Positions 25,797-34,230 of a stretch of DNA of 64,000 bases are shown piece after piece. Made by a program: the position numbers and the translations under genes. The stretch's first letter is position 1; each line of letters begins with the position of its first letter. The DNA is taken from contig JBFNFA010000003.1 in the NCBI GenBank assembly GCA_040797845.1, positions 1 through 64,000 of the forward strand. The letters are read 5' to 3'. This stretch comes from Clostridium_AW sp040797845. GTDB lineage: Bacteria > Bacillota > Clostridia > Clostridiales > Clostridiaceae. A model generated the notes under the pieces. The model worked only from the letters and a program-made list of their open reading frames with translations. It did no database searches and was not told where the DNA came from.

Positions 25797-26510
25797 GTGG
25801 ATTGCTTAAGTGCAGAAATCAGGAAAGGGCTTATTGAAAAAGGTGCCTCAATCGTGGGGTTTGCAGATTTAAAAGATGTTCCAGAAAGCCAAAGGGAAGG
25901 TTATAGATATGGAATTTCAATTGCAGTAGCACTGGATCCATCTATAATTGCTGGAATAGGGGATGGCCCAACAAAAGATTATTATGATGAATACATAAGG
26001 AAAAATAATCTTCTAGATGAACTTGATGAATATGCAGCGGAGATTATAAAATCCCATGGATTTAGAGCGTTACCTAAGGTAAGAAAAAGCGTTATCACAG
26101 ATGAAACAATTTTAAAAACTACTTTACCCCATAAAACAGTAGCAACTAGAGCAGGAATTGGATGGATTGGAAAGTGTGCCTTACTTGTTACAAAAGAATT
26201 TGGTTCAGCTGTAAGGTTATCCAGTATATTAACTGATGCAGAACTAGAGGTGGGATTACCAACAAATGAATCAAAATGTGGGGCTTGCGATATGTGCAAA
26301 AATTTATGTCCAGCTAATGCTGTGTTAGGAGTTAATTGGAAGGTAAATATGGATAGAGATAATTATTTTCATGCTTTTAAGTGCAGAAATGAAGGGCGAA
26401 AAAGAAGCGATAAACTTGGAGTAGAGGAAAGAATTTGTGGAAGGTGCATATTAGTCTGCCCTTGGACACAGAAATATTTAAACTTAAAAAAAGACAAAAC
26501 TATTATTTAA
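25797..26510 (+). CDS. QueG-like double-cluster 4Fe-4S protein
   Basis: 237 aa. Resembles the reductase part of epoxyqueuosine reductase without the corrinoid and HEAT regions: GASIVGFADL, KTVATRAGIGWIGKCALLVTKEFGSAVRLSSILTDAEL, and two Cys sets CGACDMCKNLCP and CGRCILVCPW. QueG itself is longer, so this is the short paralogue common in anaerobes, of unknown substrate. GTG 25797 has GGGGG six bases upstream; ATG 25779 does not have a ribosome site. Confidence 0.85.
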   Translation: MDCLSAEIRKGLIEKGASIVGFADLKDVPESQREGYRYGISIAVALDPSIIAGIGDGPTKDYYDEYIRKNNLLDELDEYAAEIIKSHGFRALPKVRKSVITDETILKTTLPHKTVATRAGIGWIGKCALLVTKEFGSAVRLSSILTDAELEVGLPTNESKCGACDMCKNLCPANAVLGVNWKVNMDRDNYFHAFKCRNEGRKRSDKLGVEERICGRCILVCPWTQKYLNLKKDKTII

Positions 26511-26541
26511 TATAACAACTGAAAAAAGGAACACGCTGTAA

Positions 26542-26634
26542 AAGCACCGTATTATTCAAGAATGAATTTTACGGTGTTTTAAAACTATTATTTTTCTATG
26601 TAGCTATTAAAATATATAGAAGATATGGTATAAT
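26542..26634 (+). repeat. Cassette-boundary module, copy 9
   Basis: Hairpin 26542-26580 (AAGCACCGTATTATTCA / TGAATTTTACGGTGTTTT), then TGGTATAAT at 26626-26634. No distal arm is seen in this short copy. Confidence 0.8.
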
Positions 26635-26769
26635 TTTCACATTGATTAAATCACACTTGTAAGATGTTATGAACTATAGCCTTGTGTTTAAATTATTGTG
26701 ATAACTAACGTTAGTATACAATATAATTTAATAATTAGTATTAATTAAATTTTTTAAGGAGGAACAATA

Positions 26770-26943
26770 ATGAATAAAGATTTAAAAAAACTTATATTTA
26801 AATCTATTGGCTTGGCTATGGGAGTTGCTACTCTTGCTCTAAATATAATAAAGCCACTTGAAAGCAAAAGTGCTATAACTTTACTATCTATTGGTTTAAT
26901 TTGTTTAGCAATTAGTGAACTTGAAAATAAGAAGGAAAGTTAG
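26770..26943 (+). CDS. 57-aa membrane protein
   Basis: Short frame with ideal AAGGAGGAAC ribosome site seven bases before the ATG. Sequence begins MNKDLKKLIFKSIGLAMGVA; helices at about residues 10-27 and 35-49, ending SELENKKES. Membership of a known family is not evident. It is the first gene of the cassette that also holds the GNAT at 27056. Confidence 0.7.
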   Translation: MNKDLKKLIFKSIGLAMGVATLALNIIKPLESKSAITLLSIGLICLAISELENKKES

Positions 26944-27055
26944 TACATAATATTTTTATATAGTGAAGCGAGAGTGAGAAAATAATTGGTAATAACTAAT
27001 AGGTCTATATTGGAAGATTTATCAATGAATACTAAAAAAATTAAAGGTGGAATTC

Positions 27056-27541
27056 ATGATGAGTAATAAAATAACATATGAAAAAATATATCCAGTTGAT
27101 TATGAGATACTAACAAGGATAATGACTTCTGCATTTAATGAAGATACGTCCATGCATACTGACTTGAAAGAGGACGGGCCTACAGGATATAATGATGGCA
27201 GTTTAATTAAAAAACTTAATGAACACGAGAGCTTTGAAAGCCACAAAATAATTTATGAAAATAATATTATTGGTGCGTATACTGTTGGAATTATGCAGAA
27301 TAATGAATATACTTTGGAAATGTTATTTATTAACCCGGATTGCAGAGAAAAGCATCTGGGAACCATGATATGGAAAGATATAGAACAAAAATATACAGAT
27401 GCAAAAAAATGGACTGTTGAAACTCCCGAATATTCAAAAAGAAACCATCACTTTTATACTAAAAAATGTGGTTTTATATTTTATAGAGAAAACATGTGTA
27501 ATAATGGTAGCAAATCTTTTATTTTTAAGAAAGAAAAATAA
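27056..27541 (+). CDS. GNAT family N-acetyltransferase
   Basis: 161 aa. Motif A is YTLEMLFINPDCREKHLGTMIWKDIEQKY, a weak R-x-x-x-L-G form of the usual Q/R-x-x-G-x-G, followed by HHFYTKKCGFIFY. The degenerate loop could mean altered acetyl-CoA binding. ATG 27056 is preferred to GTG 27047 because AAAGGTGG lies upstream. Confidence 0.8.
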   Translation: MMSNKITYEKIYPVDYEILTRIMTSAFNEDTSMHTDLKEDGPTGYNDGSLIKKLNEHESFESHKIIYENNIIGAYTVGIMQNNEYTLEMLFINPDCREKHLGTMIWKDIEQKYTDAKKWTVETPEYSKRNHHFYTKKCGFIFYRENMCNNGSKSFIFKKEK

Positions 27542-27594
27542 TATTAGCTATAAAAGAAGAGTTTTATATAGAAACATAAATTAGTTATAACATA

Positions 27595-27806
27595 ACAGTA
27601 AAATTGAAAAAGCTAATAATTTACTAAAACACCGTATCATACAAGTCTGAATTTTACGGTGTTTTGTGTTGTAATATGATTAAAATACGACTTAACTAAC
27701 GAAAATGGAAACGCGAATAATGGTCTTTGAAAATCGAATAATGTGGTGTTAAAAATACCTATGATTTCTGCAAAATAATGAAGATATATAGATATTGTGG
27801 TATAAT
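27595..27806 (+). repeat. Cassette-boundary module, copy 10
   Basis: Hairpin 27626-27666 (AAACACCGTATCATACA / CTGAATTTTACGGTGTTTT). Distal segment 27721-27751 (CTTTGAAAATCGAATAATG then TGGTGTTA) matches the next hairpin, copy 11, rather than this one. Promoter TATAAT 27801-27806. Confidence 0.85.
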
Positions 27807-27922
27807 TTTTATATAAATTAAACAACAATTATTAATTATTGTAAATTAATTCGATTTTATTTTATGATGTTATTGCATAGTATAACATTGGGTAGAGATC
27901 TTAAATAAAGGAGGGGATTAAG

Positions 27923-28117
27923 CTGGACAAATGGGAATATACAAGTATTAAAGTTGAAACTAAAGGTCTTTTGGGTGGAATATTAGAAATTGAAGACTTT
28001 AACTTTAAACTTAATGAACTTGGGGAACAAGGATGGGAATTAGTATCTTGTATTCCAACAAATCAAGATAACGGAAAAACAAGAGAAGTATCAGCTGTTT
28101 TTAAAAGAAGAAAATAG
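27923..28117 (+). CDS. DUF4177 protein with a CTG start
   Basis: 64 aa, a complete DUF4177 domain: DKWEYTSIKVETKGLLGG, FNFKLNELGEQGWELVSC and the ending REVSAVFKRRK. There is no ATG, GTG or TTG at the beginning; a CTG sits six bases after AAAGGAGGGG, exactly where a start should be, and the domain begins with the next codon. The next usable TTG would remove the first strand. Small cytosolic protein of unknown role; sole gene of its cassette. Confidence 0.8.
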   Translation: MDKWEYTSIKVETKGLLGGILEIEDFNFKLNELGEQGWELVSCIPTNQDNGKTREVSAVFKRRK

Positions 28118-28160
28118 AAGGTTTTGGGGAAAATAAATACTTGAATTAAGACTTAATATT

Positions 28161-28397
28161 CTTATTTAACGTAACAACTTAAAAAGCGAACAATTTACAC
28201 AACACCACATTATTCAATTTTTGAATTCTGTGGTGTTTTTAGTTCACAATTCAAATATTTTATGAGGGCATAAGACATGAGTAAATGTAGTTACTGAGAG
28301 GAATCACATTTACCTAAGGAGTTAGACTATAAAATAATAGGAAACGAAATAATGTTTCTCGAAAACTGAATAATACGATATGAAAATATGTTATAAT
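28161..28397 (+). repeat. Cassette-boundary module, copy 11, with inserted hairpin segment
   Basis: Hairpin 28200-28241 has ACACCACATTATTCAA / TTGAATTCTGTGGTGT: both arms differ from consensus in matching positions (compensatory). 28258-28347 holds an extra segment with GTAAATGT...ACATTTAC, duplicated at 34550-34636. Distal arm 28353-28381; promoter TATAAT 28392-28397. Confidence 0.85.
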
Positions 28398-28452
28398 TTA
28401 CTTAAAGTAGACAGATAAATTAGAATTTGTAAAATGGAAAAGGAGAATAATC

Positions 28453-28704
28453 ATGCTTGAATACAGATTTGATACGCAATTATTGATTGAAGGAGAAAAT
28501 CTTTCAGAAGATAAAATAAACGAGTATATTACAAAAAACATTGAAGGCGATTGCTTACTTGCGGTTGGCGATGAGGAATTGATTAAAATTCATTTTCACA
28601 CAAATACTCCATGGAAAGTACTTGAGTATTGTGCTTCATTAGGTGACATTCATGATATTGTTGTAGAAAATATGGAACGACAGTCCAATGGTCTTCAAGG
28701 TTAA
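28453..28704 (+). CDS. Stand-alone FakA/DAK-like accessory domain
   Basis: 83 aa matching the middle part of FakA/YloV fatty-acid kinase: YRFDTQLLIEGENLSEDKI, GDCLLAVGDEELIKIHFHTNTPWKVLEYCASLGDIHDIVVENME. In full-length FakA this segment follows the nucleotide-binding domain; here it is alone with a proper ribosome site (AAAAGGAG). It could be a working small protein, as such stand-alone genes occur in clostridia, or a gene fragment in a cassette. Confidence 0.75.
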   Translation: MLEYRFDTQLLIEGENLSEDKINEYITKNIEGDCLLAVGDEELIKIHFHTNTPWKVLEYCASLGDIHDIVVENMERQSNGLQG

Positions 28705-28798
28705 ACAATAAATATGAACTCAATTTGTTGATGAGCTTATTAGTTCGTACATTATTAAGTTGAAAAGATAAATAACGTATTAGAGTATCCCATTATTC

Positions 28799-28955
28799 CT
28801 ATTTAAAGCAACAGCTTAAAAAGGAACAATTTATAAAAACACCGTATTATTCAAACCTGAATTTTAGGATATTAGAAAATAAAGCTGTTTTACATTTATT
28901 GCAAAAGCAATCCTCCGTTATTATATAAATATGATATAATTACCATTAGTTAAGT
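28799..28955 (+). repeat. Cassette-boundary module, copy 12 (broken hairpin)
   Basis: The 5' arm AAACACCGTATTATTCAAAC (28837-28856) is intact but the 3' arm reads TGAATTTTAGGATATT, so the stem is mostly lost. Promoter TATAAT 28935-28940 and GTTAAGT 28949-28955 are present. Confidence 0.75.
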
Positions 28956-29001
28956 TAAGATAGTAAATTTTTATGAAGTATTTTTAAAATGGAGGTATAA
29001 A

Positions 29002-29583
29002 ATGAAATATTGCATTCTTATGGGCAGTCCTCGTAAAAATGGAAATACATCTAAACTATTAAAACCTTTTGTTGAAGAACTTAAACTTCAACAAGTTCAG
29101 TATGATTTGATTTGGCTTTATGATAAAGATATCAAACCTTGTACTGCTTGTCGGAATTGTCAAAAAGACTGGACAATCTTTGGATGTGGATATGCCGATG
29201 ACATGCAGGAAATTTTTGATAAGATATATGATTGTGATGTGATTATTTTAGCTACACCTATCTATTCATGGTACTGTACACCCCCTATGAAATCACTATT
29301 GGATCGTTTGGTATACGGAATGAATAAGTATTATGGCGATGAAAAAGGGCCTTCTCTTTGGAATGGTAAAAAGTTAGCTATTATAACTACTTGTGGATAT
29401 AAACCACAAGAAGGAGCTGATTTATTTGAAGAAGGTATCAAACGATATTGTAAACACTCTCAATTAAAATATATTGGAATGCTCGCTGAAAGAGATTTTG
29501 GTTATAAATCTACCTTTATAACCAATGACAAAATTGAGCATTCCAGATTATTTGCCCGACAACTAATAAATGATAAAGTATAA
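29002..29583 (+). CDS. Flavodoxin-family NAD(P)H-dependent reductase
   Basis: 193 aa, FMN-binding iron-sulfur-flavoprotein-like: phosphate loop MGSPRKNGNTSKLL (about residues 7-20), CTACRNCQKDWTIFGC near 48-63 and TPIYSWYCTPPMKSLLDRL. The Cys set is compatible with a cluster but not the canonical CxxCxxC of ISF. Electron donor and substrate unknown. ATGGAGG ribosome site. Confidence 0.85.
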   Translation: MKYCILMGSPRKNGNTSKLLKPFVEELKLQQVQYDLIWLYDKDIKPCTACRNCQKDWTIFGCGYADDMQEIFDKIYDCDVIILATPIYSWYCTPPMKSLLDRLVYGMNKYYGDEKGPSLWNGKKLAIITTCGYKPQEGADLFEEGIKRYCKHSQLKYIGMLAERDFGYKSTFITNDKIEHSRLFARQLINDKV

Positions 29584-29607
29584 TATGATATACTTCTCGG
29601 CTCATAG

Positions 29608-29857
29608 TTTCCTTAATTTAATGTCACAACTAAAAATGAATAATTTACTAAAACACCGTATTGTTCAAATCTGAATTTTACGGTGTTTTTGCGTCGTAAT
29701 ATGATCATTAGGTGACATAACTATTGAAATTTGAAAGATGAACAATGTTCTTTGAAAACTGAACAATACGGTGTTAAGAAGTAAAATTGCTTTGTATTTA
29801 TTTCCAAATAGACCATGGATTAGTGTATAAATATGATATAATTACTATTAGTTAAGT
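29608..29857 (+). repeat. Cassette-boundary module, copy 13 (most complete)
   Basis: Leader TTTAATGTCACAACTAAAAA, hairpin 29649-29690 with ACACCGTATTGTTCAAA / CTGAATTTTACGGTGT, GCGTCGT tail, boxA-like TGTTCTTTGAAAACTGAA plus distal arm GAACAATACGGTGTTA (29746-29776, complementary to this copy's unusual GTTC arm), promoter TATAAT 29837-29842, GTTAAGT 29851-29857. Confidence 0.9.
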
Positions 29858-29906
29858 AACAATAGTAATATATTACGTAATATATTACACACAAGGAGGG
29901 TGAATA

Positions 29907-30377
29907 GTGAATTATGTTTTTCTTCCTATGAATAAAGAATATGCAAATGAGATTGCGTATAATTGGAGGTACAATGGAATATATTCATTCTATGACATGA
30001 CGGCTGATGAAGAGGATTTAAAGGAATTTCTTAACGAGGATAATTGGACAGGACATTATTTCGCAGTTCTTAATGATAAAAGTGAATTAGTTGCTTTTTA
30101 CTCATATATCTTTGAATATGGAGTTATGTGGATAGGTTTTGGTATAAAACCTGAATTAACAGGAAGAGGAATTGGAACTGAATTTGTAGTCGCAGGTATT
30201 AACTTTGGAGTGAAAAAGTTTAAATATAAACAAAATTGCGTTATGTTGGCAGTTGCTTCATTTAATAAACGAGCAATAAAAGTATATGAGAAGATAGGAT
30301 TTCAGTTTGTAGAAAAATATATGCAAAAAACAAATGGTGGAGAATATGAATTTATTAAGATGAAGAAAGTAATATAA
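29907..30377 (+). CDS. GNAT family N-acetyltransferase
   Basis: 156 aa. Motif A GFGIKPELTGRGIGTEFVVAGI (GRGIG, about residues 83-104), motif B VASFNKRAIKVYEKIGFQFVEKY. Substrate unknown. GTG start after CAAGGAGGGTG. Sole gene of its cassette, between copies 13 and 14. Confidence 0.92.
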   Translation: MNYVFLPMNKEYANEIAYNWRYNGIYSFYDMTADEEDLKEFLNEDNWTGHYFAVLNDKSELVAFYSYIFEYGVMWIGFGIKPELTGRGIGTEFVVAGINFGVKKFKYKQNCVMLAVASFNKRAIKVYEKIGFQFVEKYMQKTNGGEYEFIKMKKVI

Positions 30378-30393
30378 AATGGCAAATTTCTTA

Positions 30394-30434
30394 AGATACC
30401 GTATTATTCAGAAATGGATTTTACGGTATCTTTG
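30394..30434 (+). repeat. Cassette-boundary hairpin, copy 14
   Basis: AGATACCGTATTATTCA / TGGATTTTACGGTATCT followed by TTGTTTT. It terminates the GNAT gene. Confidence 0.8.
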
Positions 30435-30627
30435 TTTTACAATTAATTTACAAGATGCAGCTTACAGTATTGTATTAAATTATTATAAAAATGAAGTTAG
30501 TTTTAGATATTATAAAAAAAATTAAATTTAATTGAAAATAAAATGAACCTTTTGGTAAATATATGTATCTAATTAGTGTAAAGCAAAAAAGTAGCGCTAC
30601 AGTTTGCGGAGAAAGGTAGGAAGTCAA

Positions 30628-31110
30628 TTGAATAAGGATGCATTTGTAGATAAAGTTCTTGAGGCCGAATCTACTTTATATCATATATCTAAATCAATCT
30701 TGATTCATGATGAAGATTGTGAGGATGCAGTTCAGGCAGCAATTTTAAAAGCCTATAATAAATTAGGTACACTAAAAAAAGAACAATATTTTAAAACATG
30801 GTTGGTTAGGATACTCATAAATGAATGTTATAGTTTAAAACGTAAAGAACATCCAGAGGTATCTTATGAAGAATACTTTGAGTATGCCAAGGCTGATGAT
30901 GAAAAAGATTATAGCGAACTATATTTGGCTATTCAAAAATTGCCAGAGCGTATTCGTATTACAATTGTTCTTTATTATGTGGAGGGATATTCAGTAGAAG
31001 AAATTAAAGAAATTCTAAAAATACCCTCAGGAACTGTAAAAAGTAGATTATCAAAAGGACGAAAATTATTAAAAGTAAAATTAGAAAATATGGAGGCAAC
31101 TTATGGATAA
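30628..31110 (+). CDS. ECF-type RNA polymerase sigma factor
   Basis: 160 aa. Region 2: FVDKVLEAESTLYHISKSIL, DCEDAVQAAILKAY and TLKKEQYFKTWLVRILINECY; region 4: LPERIRITIVLYYVEGYSVEEIKEILKIPSGTVKSRLSKGRKLL (about 108-150). Directs polymerase to a small regulon; the neighbouring membrane protein overlapping by 8 bases is its probable anti-sigma. TTG 30628 follows AGGTAGGA. A candidate ECF promoter TGAACC-N18-TCTAATT lies at 30544-30574. Confidence 0.92.
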   Translation: MNKDAFVDKVLEAESTLYHISKSILIHDEDCEDAVQAAILKAYNKLGTLKKEQYFKTWLVRILINECYSLKRKEHPEVSYEEYFEYAKADDEKDYSELYLAIQKLPERIRITIVLYYVEGYSVEEIKEILKIPSGTVKSRLSKGRKLLKVKLENMEATYG

Positions 31111-31858
31111 TTTTAATTGGAATAATACCTTTCCAGATACACCTAAAAATTTTAAAAATAAGGTAAGTGCAACATTAAATAGCTTACCAGATCAAAAGGA
31201 GAATTATGAAATGAGAAATATGAAATCATTTAAGAAAAGAATTATGATTGGGCTAGTAGCAGCTATGGTAATAGGAACAACTGTATTTGCTGCAGGAAAA
31301 GTGTTTGTTATAAATTCACATGGAAGCAATATACCAACTTATACTGCTATACCTACAGTAGAACAAGTAAAGGATGATTTGGGATTTAATCCTAAATTAG
31401 TTAAGGAATTTGATAATGGATATGCTTTTAAAGGTGGATATACTATAGATAATGAAGTTGCTGATGAGAATGGAAATTCTGTAGAAAAAACAAAATCCCT
31501 TAGTTTCGCCTATACAAAAGGTAAGGATGAAATAATGCTTTACATGGAAAATGGAAAGTTAGGTGAAGAATCAGGGAAAGAAACTGTAGTTGATACTCAT
31601 AACGGTATAGATTTATATTATTATTCATATGCTAACAAGTCTGTGCCAGGAGATTATAAAATGACAGAACAAGATAAGCAGGATGAGTTGTCTGGTAAAT
31701 ATGTATTTAGCTATGGATCTGACAAGGAAAAAATCTCTGAAGTTCAAGGTTTAAATTGGATGCAAGATGGAATTAACTATATTTTCTCAGCAGTGGATTC
31801 TGATTTATCACAAGATGAATTAGTTAAAATGGCACAGCAGGTTATAGATAACAAATAA
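31103..31858 (+). CDS. Probable anti-sigma factor, DUF4367-like
   Basis: 251 aa. Short cytosolic N terminus, one membrane helix (about residues 49-65, IGLVAAMVIGTTVFAA) and an extracellular domain resembling DUF4367: TAIPTVEQVKDDLGFNPKLVKEFDNGYAFKGGY and the ending LNWMQDGINYIFSAVDSDLSQDELVKMAQQVI. Gene order and the 8-base overlap with the sigma gene suggest a membrane-bound regulator that holds the sigma factor until an envelope signal. Terminator at 31872-31910. Confidence 0.82.
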   Translation: MDNFNWNNTFPDTPKNFKNKVSATLNSLPDQKENYEMRNMKSFKKRIMIGLVAAMVIGTTVFAAGKVFVINSHGSNIPTYTAIPTVEQVKDDLGFNPKLVKEFDNGYAFKGGYTIDNEVADENGNSVEKTKSLSFAYTKGKDEIMLYMENGKLGEESGKETVVDTHNGIDLYYYSYANKSVPGDYKMTEQDKQDELSGKYVFSYGSDKEKISEVQGLNWMQDGINYIFSAVDSDLSQDELVKMAQQVIDNK

Positions 31859-31871
31859 AAGTGGTAGTGAA

Positions 31872-31910
31872 AGCCATAATGACTTTTAATGTCATTATGG
31901 CCTTCTTTGT
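31872..31910 (+). terminator. Terminator of the sigma/anti-sigma unit
   Basis: GCCATAATGAC / GTCATTATGGC stem, TTTTAAT loop, followed by CTTCTTTG. Confidence 0.75.
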
Positions 31911-32004
31911 ATACCAAGCATGTGGGCAACAACTTTGCGGTGAAAATCCATTGACTATATTATCCCTAAAGTCAATATAATAACATTTTTAAAGGTATGA
32001 GCAT

Positions 32005-32101
32005 TGCTCTTTGAAAACTGAATAATAAGGTATTGAAAAGCAAAATGTATTCCGTATCATGGAAATATGTCTATATATCAATATGTAAAATATGGTATAA
32101 T
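32005..32101 (+). repeat. Partial boundary module (boxA-like/distal arm and promoter only)
   Basis: TGCTCTTTGAAAACTGAATA at 32005 with distal arm remnant AATAATAAGGTATTG to 32035, then TGGTATAAT at 32093-32101. The hairpin half is absent; the unrelated terminator at 31872 takes its place. Confidence 0.75.
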
Positions 32102-32161
32102 TTATATATAAGTTAATTTATATATAATACAAGTGTAATTAGAATTAATTTGAGGATAGAA

Positions 32162-32635
32162 ATGAAAAAAGATAAAACCTTAATGATTTCTTTGATTACT
32201 ATAATATTATTTAATATTTTCTTTATGACTATATTAATTTGTTATAATGACATTATAATTTTACCAATTAAGTTTATTAAAAATGTAACCAAAGAATATT
32301 ATTTTTGGTACATGGATAGACCTCCTGTACCCAATGAATCAATTATAATGGGGATAACTACGATTGTAAAAATGATATTTTCATTAATCCTTTCATTAGA
32401 ATTCTTCTATATAATATTTAATAAGAAATATGCAAATGTAATTGATAAAAAGAATATAGTAATATCTATAATTATTGGTTTTATTTTTTATTGTTTAAGT
32501 TTTCTTTTTATAAAATACAAAGTTGAGCATTATAGATTATTTATGACTCTTATTTCCACGGAAATACTTTCTATGATGCTGCTAAATTTAATTTTAAAAA
32601 TTAAAAAAGAAAAGCTAACTTACAATATTAATTAA
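32162..32635 (+). CDS. Four-helix membrane protein, unknown
   Basis: 157 aa; hydrophobic segments at about residues 8-28, 63-87, 98-115 and 127-146. No enzymatic motif. ATG 32162 follows TTGAGGATAG. Cassette between the partial module at 32005 and copy 15. Confidence 0.65.
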   Translation: MKKDKTLMISLITIILFNIFFMTILICYNDIIILPIKFIKNVTKEYYFWYMDRPPVPNESIIMGITTIVKMIFSLILSLEFFYIIFNKKYANVIDKKNIVISIIIGFIFYCLSFLFIKYKVEHYRLFMTLISTEILSMMLLNLILKIKKEKLTYNIN

Positions 32636-32660
32636 ATTGTAAAAATTGCGTTTATGATAG

Positions 32661-32743
32661 TCCTGCTTAACGGCTTAACTAAGAAAAACGAATAATTTCT
32701 TTAAATACCGTATTATTCAAAATTGAATTATACGGTGTTTTTG
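32661..32743 (+). repeat. Cassette-boundary module, copy 15
   Basis: Leader GCTTAACGGCTTAACTAAG, hairpin 32702-32743 (AATACCGTATTATTCAA / TTGAATTATACGGTGTTTTT). Confidence 0.85.
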
Positions 32744-32833
32744 TGATGGAAAAACATTGTTAATCTATTCTTAAAATAATTTATAACTATTTTAGGAAGA
32801 TATTGTTATTATTTTAATTGAGGTGATTTTAGA

Positions 32834-33349
32834 ATGAAGAAAAAAACAATCAACATTCTGTTTATTGTAGGATTTGTATTTTATATTTTATTTCTACTGT
32901 GGAATATTCCTTTTAAATATGTATCTCCCCTAGAACTATTTAGTAAGAATAGGTATTATTCCAGAACACTTAATTTAATTCCTTTTTATGATATTTTCAA
33001 TGGAAAATTTAACAGGTTAGATATCTATGGTAATATAATTTTATTTATTCCATTAGGAATTTACATAAATATATTTGCAAAAGACTCAAAAATGTATAAA
33101 AATATCTGTAAAATCTTTGTAATAAGTCTAATATTTGAAGTTAGTCAATATGTATTTGGAATAGGTGCTAGTGATATAACGGATGTTATTACTAATACTA
33201 CTGGAGGAATCATTGGCATAGGTATATACATGGCAATTAAGAAGATTTTTAAAGACTATACCAAGACAAAAAACTTTATTACTATTTGTAGTATCCTAGT
33301 TATGGTACCCGTTGCAATTATATTAGTAATGCTATTTACATATAATTGA
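32834..33349 (+). CDS. VanZ-like membrane protein
   Basis: 171 aa, four or five membrane helices. VanZ-type features: RTLNLIPFYDIFNG, LDIYGNIILFIPLGIYI, FEVSQYVFGIGASDITDVITNTTGGIIGIGIY. VanZ proteins are linked to glycopeptide resistance or envelope functions, but most chromosomal copies have no known role. TTGAGGTGATTTTAGA precedes the ATG. Confidence 0.88.
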   Translation: MKKKTINILFIVGFVFYILFLLWNIPFKYVSPLELFSKNRYYSRTLNLIPFYDIFNGKFNRLDIYGNIILFIPLGIYINIFAKDSKMYKNICKIFVISLIFEVSQYVFGIGASDITDVITNTTGGIIGIGIYMAIKKIFKDYTKTKNFITICSILVMVPVAIILVMLFTYN

Positions 33350-33473
33350 TGGACATATTACTATGTAATTCTAATGAAATTTTACTATAGGATAGTAGCG
33401 GCTTATGGAGCACACATATTGAAAAATACCTACATATATTAATTTTGGAACAAAAATAAAGAGGAGTTATAAT

Positions 33474-34226
33474 ATGTGGGATAGCATATATCTAATGGAT
33501 ATAATAAAAATGTTCTTACCACCTGAGGGTGAAATTATCCAGATAGACAAACCCTTTAAAAGACCAGCGGTGGGAATGGCGGATTTAGATGGAGATGGTA
33601 TATTAGAGTTAATAAGTGCTTACAAGTGGCATGATGAAAATTATATTATTGTATTAAAATATTATAATGGAGTTTGGCATGTAGCAGATATCATCAAAGG
33701 AAAGGGATATAGCATAACCTACTTTAATGCTCTGCCGATTACTAGTAAACACAAAAATAACTTAATAGTGGGTTGGCAGGTTGGAGCAATATGGTCAAAT
33801 CTTAGTGTTTATGAGTGGACAAACATGGGATTAAAGGATTTAATTAGTGGAAATAAATACTATAGCAAAATAGAGATAAAAGATATTAGGAGTACAGAAG
33901 GAAAAGATGGAACATATGAAATAGCTCTATGGATTCATGATACGGGGGATGCTTATAAGGTAGAAGTATATAGATGGTCAGGGGACAAGTTTGTATTGGC
34001 ATTAGATGTATATCCCTATTACTTTAAAAAAGTAGCTAACTATTATAAAAACCTTTTAAAAGAAATGGATTCACCAGTTTATTGGTATTATTTAGCAGAT
34101 ACTCAAATAAAAACAGGTGATATTCAGGGAGCGTTGAAATCTATAAACAGAGATTTAGACTCTGAATATCCTTATCCATCTAGAGAAGAGTTAATGAAGT
34201 TAAAAGCACAAATTTATAAGTATTAA
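33474..34226 (+). CDS. FG-GAP/VCBS-like repeat protein, unknown
   Basis: 250 aa. The N-terminal half has KRPAVGMADLDGDGILELISAYKWHDENYIIVLKYY, an FG-GAP-type calcium-loop motif (DLDGDG) followed by strands, and IEIKDIRSTEGKDGTYEIALWIHDTGDAYKVEVYRW; the C-terminal 60 residues look TPR-like (PVYWYYLADTQIKTGDIQGALKSIN). Signal peptide not evident, so location is unclear. Ribosome site AAAGAGGAG. Confidence 0.65.
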   Translation: MWDSIYLMDIIKMFLPPEGEIIQIDKPFKRPAVGMADLDGDGILELISAYKWHDENYIIVLKYYNGVWHVADIIKGKGYSITYFNALPITSKHKNNLIVGWQVGAIWSNLSVYEWTNMGLKDLISGNKYYSKIEIKDIRSTEGKDGTYEIALWIHDTGDAYKVEVYRWSGDKFVLALDVYPYYFKKVANYYKNLLKEMDSPVYWYYLADTQIKTGDIQGALKSINRDLDSEYPYPSREELMKLKAQIYKY

Positions 34227-34230
34227 GAAA

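Noticed and set aside
28258..28347. Segment as a tRNA-like or known riboswitch
   Set aside because: It has one stable 8-bp stem but none of the conserved bases of tRNA or of riboswitch classes I can recognise.
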